Origin: Paenibacillus amylolyticus
GTDB lineage: Bacteria > Bacillota > Bacilli > Paenibacillales > Paenibacillaceae
Direction of reading: 5' to 3'
DNA length: 64,000 bases
Assembly (NCBI RefSeq): GCF_001570725.1
Contig: NZ_BCNV01000005.1
Coordinates: 62,001-126,000, forward strand
The notes under the pieces are model-generated. The model saw only the letters and a program-made list of their open reading frames with translations. It had not been told where the DNA came from and did not search any database. The translations under genes were made by a program, and so were the position numbers. The stretch's first letter is position 1, and every line of letters starts with the position of its first letter. Shown here piece after piece: positions 16,528-26,972 of the stretch.

Positions 16528-17493
16528 CTATGAAGCCGATTGGCTAGCCTTTTCCTTAATGAAGTCCACCATAAACACCCAACCAATCAGTCCACATAAG
16601 ACAAAACCAAATGCATGCAAAGATCCATATATGGGAATAAAATTGAGTATGGTTAAGGAGTACATATTTTTCAGTAACGGATAGAAGATGGAAATGACAA
16701 CAACCGTGTAAAAGGCTAGGCAAGAAAGGCCCAAGAAGAAGGCTGCCTTAATATCCAAAGCGTTTTTCCTCAAATAAGCCAGGAGATAAGCGGTGTAAAC
16801 CACAATATTGCAGGCGAACAGAGTGACACCAATATATTCAATTGGCTTGGAGAAAATCATACCAATAGCAATCAAGATTGGTCCGATGATATCAATGGCA
16901 ACAACCCAGGGATACCAGCTTTTCTTCGTCATGATGCGTCCCAGTGCACCAATAAAAATCGGCACGATCGCAGATGAAAAATGAAAGTGAACCGAGCTTA
17001 ATGCGTGCGTTGCAGGATTAGCTTGGAAAAGGTCAAATTGATATTGATATAAGGTAAACCAAATCCCCCCGATAAAAAAGTAAACGAGCCCAGCGCCAAT
17101 CGCTATTTCCGCTGCTTTTCCTTTAGAAATCACAATCGTGGTCAAGCCATAGATGCCGAGCAACAGTGTGAACAGTAGCCATCCAAGAGAAAGAATCCCT
17201 GGAATTTCCGTACTTTCTAACCCCCACATCTTACTACTCATTACCGAGGCCAGGGTAAGAAGCGCGGCGGGAAATTGAAGCCATTTCATAGCGGCATAAA
17301 TCAGTCGTTGATGTTTATTCTTTGCGTCATGGTTCAAAAGTAGAATCACAAGAGGTACAATGACGAAAGCCGCAAACAGTAGAAATTTCTCAACAAGTTC
17401 GAATTGAAAGTAATCTAGATAAAATATAAGAATAGTTATAATTCCACCGGGAAACGTGGGTGATTTTATTAGTTGTTTCAAGGAACTATTCAT
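16528..17493 (-). CDS. YndJ-like polytopic membrane protein
   Basis: A 321-aa protein with about nine to ten membrane segments. The central motif SSVHFHFSSAIVPIF near residue 165 matches the conserved HFHY-type signature of YndJ-like proteins. Function is unknown. AAAGGAAACCCC precedes the ATG. It is transcribed toward the HEAT-repeat gene and may be cotranscribed with it. Confidence 0.75.
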   Translation of the reverse strand: MNSSLKQLIKSPTFPGGIITILIFYLDYFQFELVEKFLLFAAFVIVPLVILLLNHDAKNKHQRLIYAAMKWLQFPAALLTLASVMSSKMWGLESTEIPGILSLGWLLFTLLLGIYGLTTIVISKGKAAEIAIGAGLVYFFIGGIWFTLYQYQFDLFQANPATHALSSVHFHFSSAIVPIFIGALGRIMTKKSWYPWVVAIDIIGPILIAIGMIFSKPIEYIGVTLFACNIVVYTAYLLAYLRKNALDIKAAFFLGLSCLAFYTVVVISIFYPLLKNMYSLTILNFIPIYGSLHAFGFVLCGLIGWVFMVDFIKEKASQSAS

Positions 17494-17646
17494 GGGGTTT
17501 CCTTTCTAACTATGTTTATCGTAATGGCTGCCTGCATCCAGTTGTGTAGCATTCTTAGTATAGCAAGGCAATTCTCCTTTTAGTAGACTAACGCATTTAT
17601 TTGTTAATTATGATGAAGTAGCGCTTTAATAAAGGAGTTGTATCAA

Positions 17647-18315
17647 ATGAATAATAATAAAAGTACAGAAATGAAATGCTCTTCAAAAGCAGAGAACATT
17701 CTACAACAGATCAATAGTAAAACTAAGTTAGGCGACTTACGAAAAATCGCGAAGGACATAAAAAAAGATCACGAACTAGCTATGGAACTTTGGTCAACAG
17801 AAGCGTTTTTGCCCAGACTGTTAGCTATCTTAATTATGGATAAAAAACTTCTCTCACAAGAAGTGCTAAATAAGCTTGATAAGGATATGCAGACTCACAC
17901 TTTTGATGAGCGAAATAATTTAATGGATTGGTTAATGGCTAATCAGCTCACCAAAGACAAGAAGACCATTGCATTGATGGAGTCATGGGAAGGTAGCCCT
18001 TCTGCTCTTCAAAGGCGAGCTTTCTGGTATTATCAAGCGCGATTGAGATGGACTGGACAAACGCCTCCTGATAACACCGAGAACTTACTATCTGCAATTG
18101 AAGCTAATATCACGCAGGAAGAGCCGGAAGTTCAGTGGGCTATGAATTTCATTGCAGGCTGGGTAGGCATTTATGATCAAAAGTATCGTGCTCGTTGTAT
18201 TAGACTTGGTGAGAATACAGGTCTTTATAAAGATGAAATGGTATCAAAGGGCTGTACTCCTAATTATTTGCCGGAGTTCATTGCGATTGAAGTTAACAAA
18301 CGAAATAAGAATTAG
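17647..18315 (+). CDS. DNA alkylation repair (AlkD-like) protein
   Basis: A 222-aa helical-repeat protein of the AlkD/DUF-type DNA alkylation repair group. It has the pattern of HEAT-like ALK repeats: KLGDLRKIAKDIKKDHELAM near residue 28, ELWSTEAFLPRLLAILIMDK near 45, and WAMNFIAGWVGIYD near 165. AlkD enzymes excise alkylated bases by flipping-independent DNA binding. The catalytic Asp of AlkD cannot be assigned from sequence alone. The ATG at 17647 is chosen because AAAGGAG lies 9 bp upstream. Confidence 0.7.
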   Translation: MNNNKSTEMKCSSKAENILQQINSKTKLGDLRKIAKDIKKDHELAMELWSTEAFLPRLLAILIMDKKLLSQEVLNKLDKDMQTHTFDERNNLMDWLMANQLTKDKKTIALMESWEGSPSALQRRAFWYYQARLRWTGQTPPDNTENLLSAIEANITQEEPEVQWAMNFIAGWVGIYDQKYRARCIRLGENTGLYKDEMVSKGCTPNYLPEFIAIEVNKRNKN

Positions 18316-18383
18316 TTACCCCTGATATATTCATTAGGGCTTGATGTGAAAATAAGAATTCAAAGCCTCAATATGAAAAAAAG

Positions 18384-18407
18384 GATCTGGAAGTAAGCTT
18401 CCAGATC
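18384..18407. terminator. Hairpin after the AlkD-like gene
   Basis: GATCTGGAAG and CTTCCAGATC form a perfect 10-bp stem with a 4-base loop. It also lies just beyond the end of the convergent minus-strand gene. Confidence 0.7.
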
Positions 18408-18448
18408 ACTTTTGCTTGGAGGGCAATTTCAAAAATTTTATGACACTA

Positions 18449-18994
18449 CTAATCATTATAATTTGTGTGAATCCAAGTTTTTAACTCTTCACTCATTATC
18501 TCAAATTCCTTTTCAGTAGCCATCGGATGCAATTCGATTCCTCCAGAAGGTCCGAAAATAACGATTTCTAGGCTCGTTTCGTCTGTAAATGTAATTTTTC
18601 CAGCATTGTTCGATCCAATCACATTACCTGCATCAAAAGGTCTAAGTTCTGCATCTTGTATCATTTGGATAACCGTATTTTTTTCTTCCTCGCTTAATAT
18701 GGAGGGATTACTCATGCCGATACTGATTTCTTGTACTTGCCCTGCATCAAGTTTCTCTTTAAATTGTTCTGCCCATTTGCTGTCCGCTCCGCTTCCTGTG
18801 GAGCAACTTGAAACAATCAGTATAAAACCGACAATCACAAACACAATACCTGAGATCCGTCCGGCACTTAGTGCTAAATCACTTGGCTCCGCATCTTTAA
18901 ACTTCCATCCCAGTCGTACATACCAAGCAAAGTAAGGCCAAATAGCCATAATTAATCCTATGATTAAGACTAAAACACCTATAATTCCTGTCAA
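18449..18994 (-). CDS. DUF6199-type membrane protein with extracytoplasmic C-terminus
   Basis: A 181-aa protein. Two membrane segments (residues about 2-22 and 46-66) frame a GWKFKDAEPSDLAL stretch characteristic of DUF6199-like N-termini. The remaining 110 residues are soluble and resemble small secreted hypothetical proteins. A Cys at about residue 64 (VSSCS) follows the second hydrophobic segment. The TTG start at 18994 is supported by AGGATG upstream. Function unknown. Confidence 0.65.
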   Translation of the reverse strand: MTGIIGVLVLIIGLIMAIWPYFAWYVRLGWKFKDAEPSDLALSAGRISGIVFVIVGFILIVSSCSTGSGADSKWAEQFKEKLDAGQVQEISIGMSNPSILSEEEKNTVIQMIQDAELRPFDAGNVIGSNNAGKITFTDETSLEIVIFGPSGGIELHPMATEKEFEIMSEELKTWIHTNYND

Positions 18995-19403
18995 ATAATC
19001 ACATCCTGTATATGTTAATTATTAGTCTAATATAAAAAACAGTAAGAACACCACTCTAAAAACTGTCCCCACCACAGATCAGGCCTCTATTTCCACTAAT
19101 CTAAAATAATCATTGAATTCTTAATCCCATACAAGTGCCAATAGTTTCACATGAACATTACCCTAGAAGCAGCTTTAGAAATGATCTGGGAGAAACAGAA
19201 CGAAATGATGTCATACGAGTTTGTTCAGTTTTTGTTTAGAGTTAATGATTATACTAAAACTCGCAATATATCTGGAGATGGGAAGAAGGTAATAAATGTT
19301 GCGATAGTTCTTTTTTGAACAGGGTAGGTTGTGGACGAAGATATACAAGAACGTTGCTGTATTAGGAATCATTACATTTCAATTTTGTACGGAGGCACTA
19401 AGT
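18995..19403. other. Intergenic region upstream of the large SLH gene
   Basis: About 400 bp. A 55-codon frame (19151-19318) has no ribosome-binding site and I do not support it as a gene. The segment probably carries the promoter of the surface protein gene; no clear hexamer pair stands out. Confidence 0.35.
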
Positions 19404-22400
19404 ATGAACAACAATGGCTTTAGAAAATTTATTTCAATTGCGCTTACGGTCTGTCTTATATTTGGGGTTAGTGGTCTTGCTCCTTTAGACGGATCAGTGG
19501 CCAATGCGGCAATCGCTCCGAGTATGGCGGAGACGAACTACGACCAGTACCAAGTCAAGTTAACTGCCGACCCGGTGACGGATGCGCCACCTAGCGGTTT
19601 TGGCACAGCTGCATCAGACGGACGTATTTGGACTGACAAGAGTGTTACGGCAGAGGGTGATGGCAGTTTTAATGTCAAATTGTCAGCGTTAGCACAAGAA
19701 TATATGACGGCAAATTCGACCAATCCAGGTGTCGGAGGGAGCGGCAATGCTGACGGTCCTGCGGCGGACGTAACCTTTATTTTGGACATGAGTTCGTCTA
19801 TGGGAAATCTAAATGGGAGAGAAATAGCAGAAACAGCAGGTGGACCTGGTGTGTACTATCGTGTCGAAGCGATGGCCAAGGCAGCCAACGATGCAATCCG
19901 CACAGTCATGGACGCCAATCCCAATAACCGCGTTGCGGTTTATTGGTTTGGAGGATCCGCTAGCTCCAACCACCTCGGCACGTTTATGGAACTAGGACAC
20001 TACGTATTTAGTTCAGGACATGGAACGGAAGATTATTTGAACTATGCAACATCGAACCAAAACATCACATTGAACAGCAATTTAGTCAAGGATGGTACGG
20101 CCGTTGGAACGAAGTCGCCAGTCTCGCTAGGGGCAGGTACGCCAACGCAGGACGGTATCATGTATGGCGTCTCCAAGACGATGAGCAGTGTGGGAAGTAA
20201 GGGTACGGGACCTAAGCGCCAGCCTTACTTGTTCCTCCTTTCAGATGGGGCGGCAATTCATGCCAAGAAGGCATGGTATACTTCGCCCAAAGGCAAATCG
20301 TTTGAAACTGATTTTCAAAATGCGGTAACCGAAGCTACAACGATAGCAAACTACAATCAAAGTGGCACTGATGCTACCAAATACGTACCAGCTACTGCCG
20401 GTACCAGTCTGGCCAATACAGGTGATCCGGAAATTGCTGCGCTGACTATACTGACAGGCGCATATATGAAGGGTCTTTTAGATAATCAGTACACTGCATA
20501 CAATGGAGGAGAATCCACTAAAGCCAAAGTGTATACAGTGGGACTGGGTTCCACAACGGCAATTAATGGACCATATAGTGGTAGCCAGCCAGTCTACGCA
20601 TGGGCAGGTCTTGACCCGAAAAGAGTCAACGATCATAAGGAAGACAGTAGTTATAACTATGGTACGGCAAAGAATACCTATGACAAGCTGAAAACGTATG
20701 CTGCTCAGGCACCAAATGGTTTTAACTACGCAGATTCTTTTGTTTACAGTAATTATTACACATTCGCTCCAACCTATGACATTGTCAGTTCAGCTTTTGC
20801 GGGGTTGGCCAATGATGTAGAAGCTACTACGACCATACTTCCGCTTCTCAATATACCGGAGACTACCGATCTTGGCTCAGAGACAGCCGATATAGCAAGT
20901 GCAATTGTTGTTGCAGACGAAATTAGCGAGGACTTTAATGTTGATCTGTCCACGTTGAAGATCGGTGACGCTGTTGCAACGGTGGATGCAACTACGATTA
21001 TAAACGGTGGTACAGCGTATCAATTTGCTGGATACGGAAGTAAAGCCGTCATTAAGACAGTCGCAGGCGTTACCAGTCTCAATTGGTATATCGACGCAGT
21101 AGATATGCAAAGGCATATTTATCGCTTCAAGAACCGGACAAGCCCAAAGTCGGGAGAATATAGTGCACCAACAGACGGATCATTTGCACTCAACTATAAA
21201 GTAAAACCCACTTTTCAGGTATCTCCTAATAATGTAGGAAACATATCTCGCTACCTGAATTCAGGTAATTCCATGGATGGGGCCAAGACAGCGGCTTATT
21301 TCTTCCCGCCTACGGACAGCCCTTACTATCTTGCTTTAACGAGTAAGCAGACGATCTCCAAAACAGATGGAATTGGTGCAACCTATGTAACCGAGGAGTC
21401 ACTGAATAATGGAAGAGCGACGATGAGACTTGGAAACAACGGTAAGCTTGATCTGAAGATGGGGATTGACAAGACAGGTCCCGCAACGATTCAGACCAAC
21501 GGATCAATAAACTACACAGTTACAATCTATAACTATACGGATACGACAAAAACAGGTCTTAGTGTCACGAGTGAGGGCCAAACACAAACGGGAATTGATG
21601 TACCCCCGAATAGCAGTAAGGTGCTGAGCTTCACGAAAACGGCACCAGGTACACCGCAAACTGTGATCAGCGACAATGCTGTAATTTCGGGGATTAATCT
21701 TGGCTCTAATACAGTAACTACCAATGTAACGGAAGTGACAACAGCTGTAGTCACCACGCATGTCATCGAAGCCATTGGAGGTACGACTGAAGGGGATAAC
21801 ACCTACAATATTGGTGATTCTGCAACAATTAAGGCAAGCGCAGATCAAGGATATGCATTTGTGGGATGGTATGACAACCAAGCAGGCACTGGTACTCCAG
21901 TAAGTACAAGTGCAGCATATACCTTTACCGTTCAGACTGATGTAGACTATTATGCTAAATATGTTATGCTGCCAGTCGCGGAGAATGATACGTATAGTGT
22001 CCTAAGAGGAGATACGCTCACCGTTTCGGCACTAGAGGGCATCTTGATGAACGATACGGATGCGGAGGGACGTCCACTTACGGCGGCGGCTATCAGCTCT
22101 GTCAGCGACCCGAGCAAGGGCACTCTGAATGTAAGTCCTGACGGATCATTTACATTCGTGGCAGATGAGGAAGCATCTGGTAACGTGACGTTTACCTACC
22201 AAGCAGACAATGGCATCGCCCAGTCAAACGTAGCTACGGTGACGATTGCGATTACTCTACCAGTTTCTACGCATGAGCCTATTGCGGAGAATGACACCTA
22301 TCGCATTAAGAGTGGAGATACACTCACTGTTCCAGTTGAGGCAGGTATACTCACGAACGATACCGATGATGAGAATCATCCGCTTACGGCGATGAATGTC

Positions 22401-25400
22401 AGCTCAATCAGTGATCCAAGCATGGGCACGCTGAATGTGAGCCCTGACGGATCGTTCACGTTCATTGCGGAGGAGAATGCTTCCGGTAATGTTACGTTTA
22501 CCTATCAAGCCTTTGACGGAACCGTTTATTCGAGTGTAGCTACGGTGACGATCACAATTACGTTGCCAATCAATACACATGTCATTGGAAATGTCGGGGG
22601 CACGACTAATGGTGACGATGTTTATGGGCTTGGCGAATCGGCAACAATTGCGGCTAACCCAAGTCTGGGCTATTCATTCGTGGGATGGTATGAGAACGAA
22701 GAAGGCACAGGTATTCCAGTAAGCACGGATGCGTCATATACATTTACTGTTCAAGCAGCCGGAGACTATTATGCAAAATTTAGAGCGGCGCCAGTTGCCG
22801 AGAATGACAGCTATCAGGTTGCAAGAGGGGGTAAACTTACCGTCCCGGCGGAAAAAGGAATTTTACTCAACGATACTAGCGCAGGGAACGATACGCTCAC
22901 AGCAGTGAATATTAGTTCAGTTAGCGACTCAAGCAAGGGTACGCTGACGGCCAACTCGGATGGCTCATTCACGTTTGAGGCAAAAGAGGAAGCATCAGGA
23001 AGTGTGACGTTCACGTATCAAGCTTCTGACGGAACAGGTCAGTCCAACATAGCTACGGTGACGATCACAATTACCAACCCGAGCATTGCTGGAACGGTGA
23101 CGGATAAGAAAACCGGAGACCCGGTATCCGAAGCAACAGTCATTTTACGTGACCTTGCAGGTAAAGAGAAGGAGCGGTTCACGACAGGTTCAAATGGTAA
23201 ATACAATTTTGAAAATGTCGTGATCAATAAATATATTCTAGAAGTGATTAGCGATAAGTACAGCTTGGCTCATCGAGAAATCTCAGTATCCAAGGTCAAC
23301 GTTAATACGAATGGAGTGGTCATCCAAGACTTTGAGCTTGTCGAATTTGAAATGATATTGACGGCCAACCCGTCGTCCATACTTGGTAACGGCGCGTCAA
23401 CATCCGTCTTTAAGGCGGTGGTGACTGATAAAGAGGGTCATCCTCAGGCAGGGGTTCAAGTCGTATTTAAAGTGCCGGATACAACATACGGCCATTTTGC
23501 TGGGAACTTGAATACGATAAGCGTCTTGACGGACGCACACGGAATCGCAACTACAACCTTCACGGCGGCTATACTTGGCGGTACGGAATCTGCATCTATT
23601 CCATTAACGGCAACGGTTGCTGATAGCCTAAGAGACCTCTACGTGAGTGATACGATTCATATTACGATCACCCCTGGTGTTATTACGGGTATCGTCACAG
23701 ACCAAGCGGGTCGCCCCGTAGCAGGCGCTTTGATTAAAGTGAGCAAAGATTTTGATGGTGATGGTATTACTGATTTTCATGCTGTTGCAGTTACAGCGGG
23801 CGATGGAGCATACACCCTAGCTATACCGCAGGGTAATGTGACATACGATGTATCCATTACAAAGCAAGTAGAGATTGGTGGACAGAAAAAATCCGTCACG
23901 TTTAATCAGAGTGTTCCAGTCAATGCTAGTGTGGATGGTCGATCCTTTGAGGGGAATAAAACAGTCGCTGGTGTTGTCTTGGTAGAAACATCGCAGGGCG
24001 GCTCCCTGGCGCTCAACGGAACTGTGGGCGGCGGTTACACGGTGTTGATCAATGACGGCAATGGGGCTCATACAGGCCAAATTGATTCTAATGGAATATT
24101 TAATATCGACAGTGTACTTAAGGGCATCTACACTGCCGATGTCATCTATAATATTCCGCTCCCGGGCGGTGGAACACAACCTGTTGTTGTTGGTCATGCT
24201 GATATTCAAATTAGTTCAGACGGACAAATCAGCATTAATGAGGTGCTCATTGACCCCTACGGTACAATTACCGATTCGGTGACGGGTCATCCAGTATCCG
24301 GTGCAATCGTTACGCTTCATTACAGCAACGGAACGGTGGTCAACTTGCCACCTGTGAGCAGCTTCCCGCCAGCGGATAACGCGAACCCGCAGACGAGTGA
24401 TGCGACTGGGCAATATGCGTTCATGGTATTTCCGCATACGGACTACTACTTAACCGCGACCAAGGCAGGATATAAAGATTTCGACAGCAGAGTTGTCGAT
24501 ACGAACCAGCCACTAATTCATGTAGGTACGGAGATCGTACTGTATGACTTTAGCATGACGCCACTGCCGTCATCCAACGGAGGGGGCTCTCCAGTTGTAA
24601 CGACTGATCCTGTAGGGCCGCCAGTCACAACGACTGAGCCTGTACCACCTAAGACCATAACGACCAAGCCCATTGATCTTGCCACAGCTATCCTTGTGGA
24701 CAAAATGAAGGGCAGAGAAGACGATATTCTAACCTTCACCGTGATTTACGCCAATAAAACGTTGACTGAGGCTGATGGCTTGTATGTTAAAGCTACTATC
24801 CCGACGGGATTGAGTTTAGTTGATGCAAACGGCGGCGTCGTTACAGGCCAAGAAATAAAATGGAATGTTGGTAAGCTGGCAGGAGACACACGTGGCCAAC
24901 TGACATTTAAACTAAAGGTTAACGAAATGACCGAGGGCGAGAACTATGCTTCTGTTACGGCTGTGGTCGGCTCAGATCATAAGCTTACGCTTGTGAATAC
25001 GCAGGACGATACGTCCTTGATTAAAGTGATGTTGTACTCTAACCGTTATGAGCACAAACATGATCGATATATTATGGGGTACCCAGACGGTAAAGTTAAA
25101 CCTGAAAAGCTCATCACTCGTGCAGAGATTGCAGCTATTTTTGCGCGGACGCTTCATTTGCAAGAAGAGGTTCGACACATCAAGCTGTACAGCGATGTCG
25201 CTACGGATTACTGGGGTGCCGATTATATCGAAGCAGTTGCAAATAAAGGGATATTCAAAGGCTATGCAGATCATACATTCAGATCGGATCAGCCCATTAC
25301 AAGAGCAGAGCTAGCTACAGCCATTGCGCGTTATCTCGGCGTTGCCAGAGAGCTGAAGATGGACCCTATCTTGAGAATCAGCTCGTTTACAGATATTGAG

Positions 25401-25694
25401 GGAAACTGGGCAGAGCAGTCTATCGATGAAGTTTTCCGTTTCGGTATCGTATCAGGGTATAAGGATTCTTCTTTCCAACCGGGAAGTCAGATTACCCGAG
25501 AGGAAGCCGTTAAGATGATTAATGGGATGCTGTATAGAGGTCCTCTGACTGGATCAGAACCTTCATATCCGGACAACCGTTTGGACAAATGGTCATATGG
25601 ACATATCGAGGAAGCCACAAGAACCCATATGTATAAGATCAATGAAGATGGCTCCGAAACGATGATCAAGTACATCCCGGAAGATCTGTGGTAA
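19404..25694 (+). CDS. Large VWA/cadherin-like/SLH cell-surface protein
   Basis: A 2,096-aa secreted protein. The start ATG at 19404 follows GGAGG; a signal peptide covers about residues 1-35. Domain order: a VWA domain with MIDAS motif DMSSS at 128-132; a DUF11-like region near 690-780; InlB-type repeat (21749-21966); two cadherin/VCBS-like repeats (21973-22262, 22279-22570); a second InlB-type repeat (22568-22785) and third cadherin-like repeat (22792-23080); carboxypeptidase-regulatory and Big1-like domains; another DUF11 domain; and three SLH repeats at the C-terminus (from about 25045). SLH repeats bind pyruvylated secondary cell-wall polymer, so it is displayed on the surface. A probable adhesin, by domain content only. 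Confidence 0.9.
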   Translation: MNNNGFRKFISIALTVCLIFGVSGLAPLDGSVANAAIAPSMAETNYDQYQVKLTADPVTDAPPSGFGTAASDGRIWTDKSVTAEGDGSFNVKLSALAQEYMTANSTNPGVGGSGNADGPAADVTFILDMSSSMGNLNGREIAETAGGPGVYYRVEAMAKAANDAIRTVMDANPNNRVAVYWFGGSASSNHLGTFMELGHYVFSSGHGTEDYLNYATSNQNITLNSNLVKDGTAVGTKSPVSLGAGTPTQDGIMYGVSKTMSSVGSKGTGPKRQPYLFLLSDGAAIHAKKAWYTSPKGKSFETDFQNAVTEATTIANYNQSGTDATKYVPATAGTSLANTGDPEIAALTILTGAYMKGLLDNQYTAYNGGESTKAKVYTVGLGSTTAINGPYSGSQPVYAWAGLDPKRVNDHKEDSSYNYGTAKNTYDKLKTYAAQAPNGFNYADSFVYSNYYTFAPTYDIVSSAFAGLANDVEATTTILPLLNIPETTDLGSETADIASAIVVADEISEDFNVDLSTLKIGDAVATVDATTIINGGTAYQFAGYGSKAVIKTVAGVTSLNWYIDAVDMQRHIYRFKNRTSPKSGEYSAPTDGSFALNYKVKPTFQVSPNNVGNISRYLNSGNSMDGAKTAAYFFPPTDSPYYLALTSKQTISKTDGIGATYVTEESLNNGRATMRLGNNGKLDLKMGIDKTGPATIQTNGSINYTVTIYNYTDTTKTGLSVTSEGQTQTGIDVPPNSSKVLSFTKTAPGTPQTVISDNAVISGINLGSNTVTTNVTEVTTAVVTTHVIEAIGGTTEGDNTYNIGDSATIKASADQGYAFVGWYDNQAGTGTPVSTSAAYTFTVQTDVDYYAKYVMLPVAENDTYSVLRGDTLTVSALEGILMNDTDAEGRPLTAAAISSVSDPSKGTLNVSPDGSFTFVADEEASGNVTFTYQADNGIAQSNVATVTIAITLPVSTHEPIAENDTYRIKSGDTLTVPVEAGILTNDTDDENHPLTAMNVSSISDPSMGTLNVSPDGSFTFIAEENASGNVTFTYQAFDGTVYSSVATVTITITLPINTHVIGNVGGTTNGDDVYGLGESATIAANPSLGYSFVGWYENEEGTGIPVSTDASYTFTVQAAGDYYAKFRAAPVAENDSYQVARGGKLTVPAEKGILLNDTSAGNDTLTAVNISSVSDSSKGTLTANSDGSFTFEAKEEASGSVTFTYQASDGTGQSNIATVTITITNPSIAGTVTDKKTGDPVSEATVILRDLAGKEKERFTTGSNGKYNFENVVINKYILEVISDKYSLAHREISVSKVNVNTNGVVIQDFELVEFEMILTANPSSILGNGASTSVFKAVVTDKEGHPQAGVQVVFKVPDTTYGHFAGNLNTISVLTDAHGIATTTFTAAILGGTESASIPLTATVADSLRDLYVSDTIHITITPGVITGIVTDQAGRPVAGALIKVSKDFDGDGITDFHAVAVTAGDGAYTLAIPQGNVTYDVSITKQVEIGGQKKSVTFNQSVPVNASVDGRSFEGNKTVAGVVLVETSQGGSLALNGTVGGGYTVLINDGNGAHTGQIDSNGIFNIDSVLKGIYTADVIYNIPLPGGGTQPVVVGHADIQISSDGQISINEVLIDPYGTITDSVTGHPVSGAIVTLHYSNGTVVNLPPVSSFPPADNANPQTSDATGQYAFMVFPHTDYYLTATKAGYKDFDSRVVDTNQPLIHVGTEIVLYDFSMTPLPSSNGGGSPVVTTDPVGPPVTTTEPVPPKTITTKPIDLATAILVDKMKGREDDILTFTVIYANKTLTEADGLYVKATIPTGLSLVDANGGVVTGQEIKWNVGKLAGDTRGQLTFKLKVNEMTEGENYASVTAVVGSDHKLTLVNTQDDTSLIKVMLYSNRYEHKHDRYIMGYPDGKVKPEKLITRAEIAAIFARTLHLQEEVRHIKLYSDVATDYWGADYIEAVANKGIFKGYADHTFRSDQPITRAELATAIARYLGVARELKMDPILRISSFTDIEGNWAEQSIDEVFRFGIVSGYKDSSFQPGSQITREEAVKMINGMLYRGPLTGSEPSYPDNRLDKWSYGHIEEATRTHMYKINEDGSETMIKYIPEDLW

Positions 25695-25748
25695 TTTTTC
25701 ATCGCGAATACACTCAAACTTAGTAATAAGTGCACGCTATCTTAAACT

Positions 25749-25787
25749 AATCTGAGGGATCTAATTAGATTCCTCAGATTTTTTTAC
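25749..25787 (+). terminator. Intrinsic terminator after the large SLH gene
   Basis: AATCTGAGG-ATCT pairs with AGAT-CCTCAGATT and is followed by seven T residues. Confidence 0.85.
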
Positions 25788-25838
25788 TATCTGGTTATAT
25801 GCATACATATTGGTGAGTGGACCCAAAAACGTTAGACA

Positions 25839-25873
25839 CAAAAAAGAGCCGCAAATCATGCGACTCTTTTTTA
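25839..25873. terminator. Terminator for the lectin gene (bidirectional)
   Basis: AAAAAGAG-CGC pairs with GCG-CTCTTTTTT. Flanking A and T runs allow function on both strands; it is just downstream of the minus-strand lectin gene. Confidence 0.75.
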
Positions 25874-25904
25874 TCTTTCTTTAACATTCGAGTTCGTTTC
25901 CCTT

Positions 25905-26531
25905 TTAGCGCCCGCCTGTATTCGAAGCCCAGACAGGAATCCAACTGTTAGGATAATAGTCATTGGTCAGGGTTGTGTTATAGAGAACTAAATTCCCATC
26001 ACTTTGCATGACCAGTGTGTCACCCGTTGTGTTAGTCGGTAAGCTGCTTCCGTGATGACCTGGAATCCATGAGGTGGTATTGGGAGACCAAGCAGCTATC
26101 AGTACAGAAGTATCAATCATCAAAACTTGATCCCATCCCCAGCCGGTGTAATATTCGAATTTACCTGTGGCATGGTTGAATCCAAAGCGATAACCATATT
26201 GGTAAACATCTTGATACTTCATGCCATATTTATACATGACAGGTTTCCCGTATTGTGGTTCAAACTTGAACGTGAGAGCCCCACTGTTACTGGTACCGCT
26301 ACTCCAAAGAGAAGAACCATTCTGATAGATGACAAAATTCCCGTCATTCTGCCAAATGGCTGAAAATCTACCATCTTGGGAGGTAAGATAGTCACCTTTG
26401 GCCATGCTTTGGCCGATCGTGAGCTTATCTCCGATATAGCCGGCAGAAGCCGTCGTTGGTACGGCAAATGCAAGAATCAACAAGCAAGCCATAAGAATTC
26501 GAATAGATTTGGGGAAAAGTTGTTTGATCAT
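25905..26531 (-). CDS. Secreted bulb-type (mannose-binding) lectin domain protein
   Basis: A 208-aa secreted protein with a signal peptide ending at TTASA (residue 30). Two copies of the QxDxNxVxY carbohydrate-binding signature of monocot-type B-lectins are present: QNDGNFVIY (61-69) and QSDGNLVLY (176-184). The middle (about 85-165) is a Tyr/Trp-rich segment that may replace the central B-lectin repeat. Similar proteins include lectin-like bacteriocins and fungal/plant-type agglutinins; bacteriocin activity cannot be concluded. TAGGAGCG precedes the ATG. It is encoded opposite to the flanking SLH genes. Confidence 0.8.
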   Translation of the reverse strand: MIKQLFPKSIRILMACLLILAFAVPTTASAGYIGDKLTIGQSMAKGDYLTSQDGRFSAIWQNDGNFVIYQNGSSLWSSGTSNSGALTFKFEPQYGKPVMYKYGMKYQDVYQYGYRFGFNHATGKFEYYTGWGWDQVLMIDTSVLIAAWSPNTTSWIPGHHGSSLPTNTTGDTLVMQSDGNLVLYNTTLTNDYYPNSWIPVWASNTGGR

Positions 26532-26972
26532 TGGACACGCTCCTATGTTCTTTATAATGGTTAACGCTACTCCCGATTGGTGAAAGACGGGAACTTAGAT
26601 CTAAAATGCTCCCAAAGGTAACCTCCTTTAATAGAAAGTGTGAAAAATTTTGATACATATTATGTGATGGGCTGTGTGCTTGTTAGGAGAGAGAAGCTAC
26701 GTATCTGTTCTTATTTTAGTAGAGGATCTGCATCATCAGGTGAGGGTTAATACTTTATTTTCCATTATAGCAACTAGAAAATATAAAATCCATATTTTTC
26801 TATTAAATTCCGAATCTATCACATACCTCCAATGCTATATGACATCTCGTCTGCATCTTCTCTATCAATCTCCTAAATTTTTTACATCTATTTTATATAT
26901 TTTATGATTTTTATGAATTGAACTATGGTAAAATATCTCAGGATCTAAAATTGGAGAGGGGTTTTGTATTTC
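26532..26972. other. AT-rich intergenic region between lectin and 5'-nucleotidase genes
   Basis: About 440 bp, markedly AT-rich, holding the divergent promoters. I see no supported gene; short open frames here lack ribosome-binding sites. Confidence 0.4.

Noticed and set aside
19151..19318. 55-codon frame upstream of the large SLH gene
   Set aside because: No ribosome-binding site and no recognisable motif; not enough to call a gene.
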